A stretch of DNA of 7,120 nt from an uncultured Clostridia bacterium (lineage in GTDB: Bacteria > Bacillota > Clostridia > Christensenellales > UBA1242), in the NCBI GenBank assembly GCA_948439925.1, contig CAOJNR010000055.1:1-7120 (forward strand), written 5' to 3'. This document shows positions 5,997 through 7,120 of this stretch, in pieces (position 1 is the first letter of the stretch; each line of letters opens with the position of its first letter). Both the position numbers and the translations under genes were made by a program. A model generated the notes under the pieces. The model did no database searches. It had not been told where the DNA came from and saw only the letters and a program-made list of their open reading frames with translations.

Positions 5997-6016
5997 ATTG
6001 TGCGTTTACGCATAAT
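5997..6016. promoter_or_regulatory. Palindrome between divergent HTH genes, candidate operator
   Basis: TGCGT-TT-ACGCA (6001-6012) extends outward through one mismatch to ATT...AAT, a 20-bp inverted repeat. It lies just upstream of the SD of the minus-strand HTH gene and overlaps a possible plus-strand -35 (TTTACG, 6005-6010). Its position and symmetry fit a dimeric HTH repressor site controlling both directions. Confidence 0.6.
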
Positions 6017-6018
6017 CA

Positions 6019-6047
6019 GTGATAAAATATAAAGTTTGAACTAAAAT
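6019..6047 (+). promoter_or_regulatory. Candidate promoter(s) of the 71-aa HTH gene
   Basis: Two overlapping readings are possible. One is -35 GTGATA (6019-6024), 17 bases, -10 TAAAAT (6042-6047), which would start transcription at about the ATG (6055). The other is -35 TTTACG (6005-6010), 17 bases, -10 TATAAA (6028-6033), with a leader of about 15 bases. Neither leader would contain an SD. The area is AT-rich, so the choice is uncertain. Confidence 0.45.
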
Positions 6048-6054
6048 ATATTTT

Positions 6055-6270
6055 ATGAATGAAGAAACGATAAAAAAGAATTTTAGAACAAACTTGCAAT
6101 TTTTCATGAGTGAAAAGAATTATAATTGCTTATCTTTATCTCGTGAACTTGGGTGTTCAAGCACCACTGTTTTACGTTGGATAACAAAAAATTCTGAACC
6201 TTCATTAATCAATTTATATAAACTCACTAAATTATTCAACTGCACATTAGACGACCTTGTGCAAGAATAA
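6055..6270 (+). CDS. Small XRE-family HTH regulator
   Basis: A protein of 71 residues that is nearly all DNA-binding domain. Helix 1 lies at about 5-20 (K-K-N-F-R-T-N-L-Q-F-F-M), the HTH at about 26-43 (L-S-R-E-L-G-C-S-S-T-T-V-L-R-W-I), then S-E-P-S-L-I-N-L-Y-K-L-T-K-L-F-N-C-T-L-D-D-L, the usual end of Cro/C1 domains. It was probably a dimeric repressor acting on nearby promoters, with no sensor domain. It is divergent from the minus HTH pair and 97 bases before a second plus-strand HTH gene, with which it shares the N-F-R-x-N-L motif. There is no SD before ATG 6055, only AT-rich sequence with a -10-like box ending 7 bases before it. The gene is visibly more AT-rich than typA, consistent with an accessory origin. 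Confidence 0.82.
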   Translation: MNEETIKKNFRTNLQFFMSEKNYNCLSLSRELGCSSTTVLRWITKNSEPSLINLYKLTKLFNCTLDDLVQE

Positions 6271-6367
6271 TTTATCATTTATGAAAAATTAAGTCAACTA
6301 ATTTTAACTTGATGAATAAATTCATCACAATATTTTTTTATTTGTATTTATGGCATAATATAAAAAT
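6271..6367 (+). promoter_or_regulatory. Gap with palindromes and extended -10 of the 68-aa HTH gene
   Basis: CATAAT (6354-6359) preceded by TGG is an extended -10 ending 8 bases before ATG 6368; there is no good -35 and no SD. Upstream lies a perfect palindrome TGATGAAT-AA-ATTCATCA (6310-6327), with a T-run (6333-6339) shortly after. It could be an operator just above the -35 region or a weak AT-rich terminator for the preceding gene. A second inverted pair, AAAATTA/TAATTTT (6285-6291, 6299-6305), is also present. Confidence 0.5.
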
Positions 6368-6574
6368 ATGAAAGATCCTATGGAGAATTTTAGAAAAAAT
6401 TTAAAAGAAAAAGTTGAAGATAGCAAAATGACTCAAAGAGAGCTTGCTAAACTTTTGGATTGCGATCAATCTTCAATCTCTTTATGGATAAACGGAAAGG
6501 CAGAACCAAAAGTTTCAGTCATTTTGAAAATGCTTGAAGTTTTTGATATGGACTTTTATGATTTGTTTAGATGA
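6368..6574 (+). CDS. Small XRE-family HTH regulator
   Basis: A protein of 68 residues and a clear Cro/C1-type HTH. M-T-Q-R-E-L-A-K-L-L-D-C-D-Q-S-S-I-S-L-W-I (21-41) is followed by N-G-K-A-E-P-K (42-48) and the last helices V-S-V-I-L-K-M-L-E-V-F-D-M-D-F-Y-D-L-F. This matches the family pattern T-Q-x-E-L-A ... S-x-I-S-x-W-x-x-G-K-x-x-P closely. It has no room for a ligand or cleavage domain, so it is a bare DNA-binding protein. Start choice: ATG 6368 has no SD but lies 8 bases after an extended -10, suggesting a leaderless message. The second Met (6380) is an alternative with only a weak purine stretch before it. A strong terminator follows at 6628-6658. The gene is AT-rich, like its plus-strand neighbour. 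Confidence 0.85.
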   Translation: MKDPMENFRKNLKEKVEDSKMTQRELAKLLDCDQSSISLWINGKAEPKVSVILKMLEVFDMDFYDLFR

Positions 6575-6627
6575 ATTGGCTACAACTTGAAATTTTAAAT
6601 AAATTTTATAGAACTTTGAAAAGTTAT

Positions 6628-6658
6628 AAAAAAAGAAAGCGAATTGCTTTCTTTTTTT
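6628..6658 (+). terminator. Intrinsic terminator of the plus-strand HTH genes
   Basis: A perfect 13-bp stem, AAAAAAAGAAAGC with GCTTTCTTTTTTT, and a five-base loop GAATT, ending in a T-run on the plus strand. It lies 54 bases after the stop of the 68-aa HTH gene. The stem base is A/T paired, so it can also work from the other side. Confidence 0.9.
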
Positions 6659-6793
6659 GAAACGCAAGAATAGCACAAACAGAGTGAATGTTTTCTTATT
6701 TCTCAATATTCTGCCAGAGTTTTTTGCGTTTGATAAAATAGGCGATTGCAAGTGTGATTGCTGTGCGAGGTTGTTATGTGAAAAACATAGAAA

Positions 6794-6822
6794 AAAGAGG
6801 TTAGCTTTAACTAAACCTCTTT
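6794..6822 (-). terminator. Intrinsic terminator of the right-edge gene
   Basis: A 9-bp stem AAAGAGGTT (6794-6802) with AACCTCTTT (6814-6822), extendable by TAG/CTA with one bulged base. On the minus strand it is followed by TTTTTTC. It lies three bases after the stop of the partial minus-strand gene. Confidence 0.85.
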
Positions 6823-6825
6823 AAA

Positions 6826-7120
6826 TTAATATTCAACGATTTTAAACCTATCAAGTCCAACCGAAAGCACATCACTTTGCTCTGGCATTTGCTGAGCGTA
6901 TGGGAACAATTCAACTTGCATTGGGAAATTATTGTTCATACCAGCCACATATCTGAAACCAGTATTGAAATCCTCAGCCGTGCCATAAGCATATTCATAA
7001 ACAGATAATGCACTGCTTTCAACACTGCTTGCAAGGACTGCTCGGACATAACAACCTTTAATTAAGCCACTTGCATCTCCACCATGAATATAGTTATAAG
7101 TTCCTATTGGAAAACCACTC
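6826..7120 (-). CDS. C-terminal 97 residues of an unrecognised protein
   Basis: The frame is open from the right edge to TAA at 6826-6828. The visible 97 residues begin S-G-F-P-I-G-T-Y-N-Y and end D-R-F-K-I-V-E-Y. They are rich in Tyr, Phe, Gly, Ser and Asn with alternating hydrophobic residues, suggesting a beta-rich fold, possibly extracytoplasmic; there is one Cys and no membrane segment in this part. Coding is supported by the uninterrupted frame and the terminator placed three bases after the stop. I do not recognise the family, and the start lies outside the window. Confidence 0.7.
   Translation of the reverse strand, partial: SGFPIGTYNYIHGGDASGLIKGCYVRAVLASSVESSALSVYEYAYGTAEDFNTGFRYVAGMNNNFPMQVELFPYAQQMPEQSDVLSVGLDRFKIVEY

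Larger units (their letters stand above)
6575..6825. other. Convergent gap with two terminators
   Basis: The gap lies between the plus-strand HTH gene and the minus-strand partial gene. Besides the two terminators it has a small hairpin AACTT-TGAA-AAGTT (6612-6625) and a distant inverted pair AAACGCAA/TTGCGTTT (6660-6667 and 6724-6731). Nothing in 6670-6790 looks coding or like a known RNA. Confidence 0.6.

Noticed and set aside
5491..6574. Toxin-antitoxin module
   Set aside because: All four products look like HTH domains only. No toxin-like protein (RelE, HicA, Fic or similar) is encoded alongside.
6660..6731. Inverted pair AAACGCAA/TTGCGTTT as ends of a mobile element
   Set aside because: Only 8 bp each, 56 bases apart, with no target duplication or internal structure; chance is likely.
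6515..6751. Minus-strand open frame of 78 codons
   Set aside because: It covers the terminator at 6628-6658 and the end of the HTH gene, has no SD, and its Phe/Lys-rich sequence reflects A/T runs.

Overview
The window looks like a chromosomal segment of a low-to-moderate GC Gram-positive bacterium, probably a Clostridia-like Firmicute. The evidence is strong GGAGG-type ribosome binding sites on the minus strand, occasional TTG and GTG starts, a Gram-positive-style lipoprotein signal, and the character of the TypA and DnaB proteins. No species-level call can be made from the sequence alone.

Left and centre (1-5200, all minus strand). Transcription runs right to left from a good promoter at 5157-5185. 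The order is typA/bipA (ribosome-associated GTPase), a small two-helix membrane protein with a TTG start one base after the typA stop, a 168-bp gap, dnaB (replicative helicase), a single-pass membrane protein whose SD overlaps the dnaB stop, and a lipoprotein whose start overlaps the preceding stop (ATGA). The lipoprotein runs off the left edge. The last three genes look translationally coupled, tying a replication helicase to two unknown envelope proteins.

Repeats. The gaps upstream of dnaB (2883-2996) and upstream of typA (5184-5379) are filled by one family of about 57-62 bp repeats. Each unit starts with a tiny perfect hairpin that has TTA at its centre on the plus strand, usually followed by a T-run, a TCTAA...ATTC box and finally TTCGGTCA. 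The stems show wobble and compensatory changes. A lone hairpin of the same shape covers the stop codon of the small membrane gene (3030-3046).

Right (5398-6660). A compact cluster of four very small XRE/Cro-like helix-turn-helix genes follows. Two 75-aa paralogues lie on the minus strand (5491-5718 and 5754-5981) and two of 71 and 68 aa on the plus strand (6055-6270 and 6368-6574). The two directions diverge from a 73-bp gap containing a palindrome that overlaps promoter-like sequence, which is the layout of a phage-type or accessory regulatory switch. The minus pair has normal SDs. The plus pair has none, and has -10 boxes 7-8 bases before the ATG, so they may be leaderless. Perfect-stem terminators bound the cluster at 5398-5440 and 6628-6658.

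Far right (6826-7120). The C-terminal 97 residues of an unrecognised minus-strand protein converge on the cluster and end in their own terminator.
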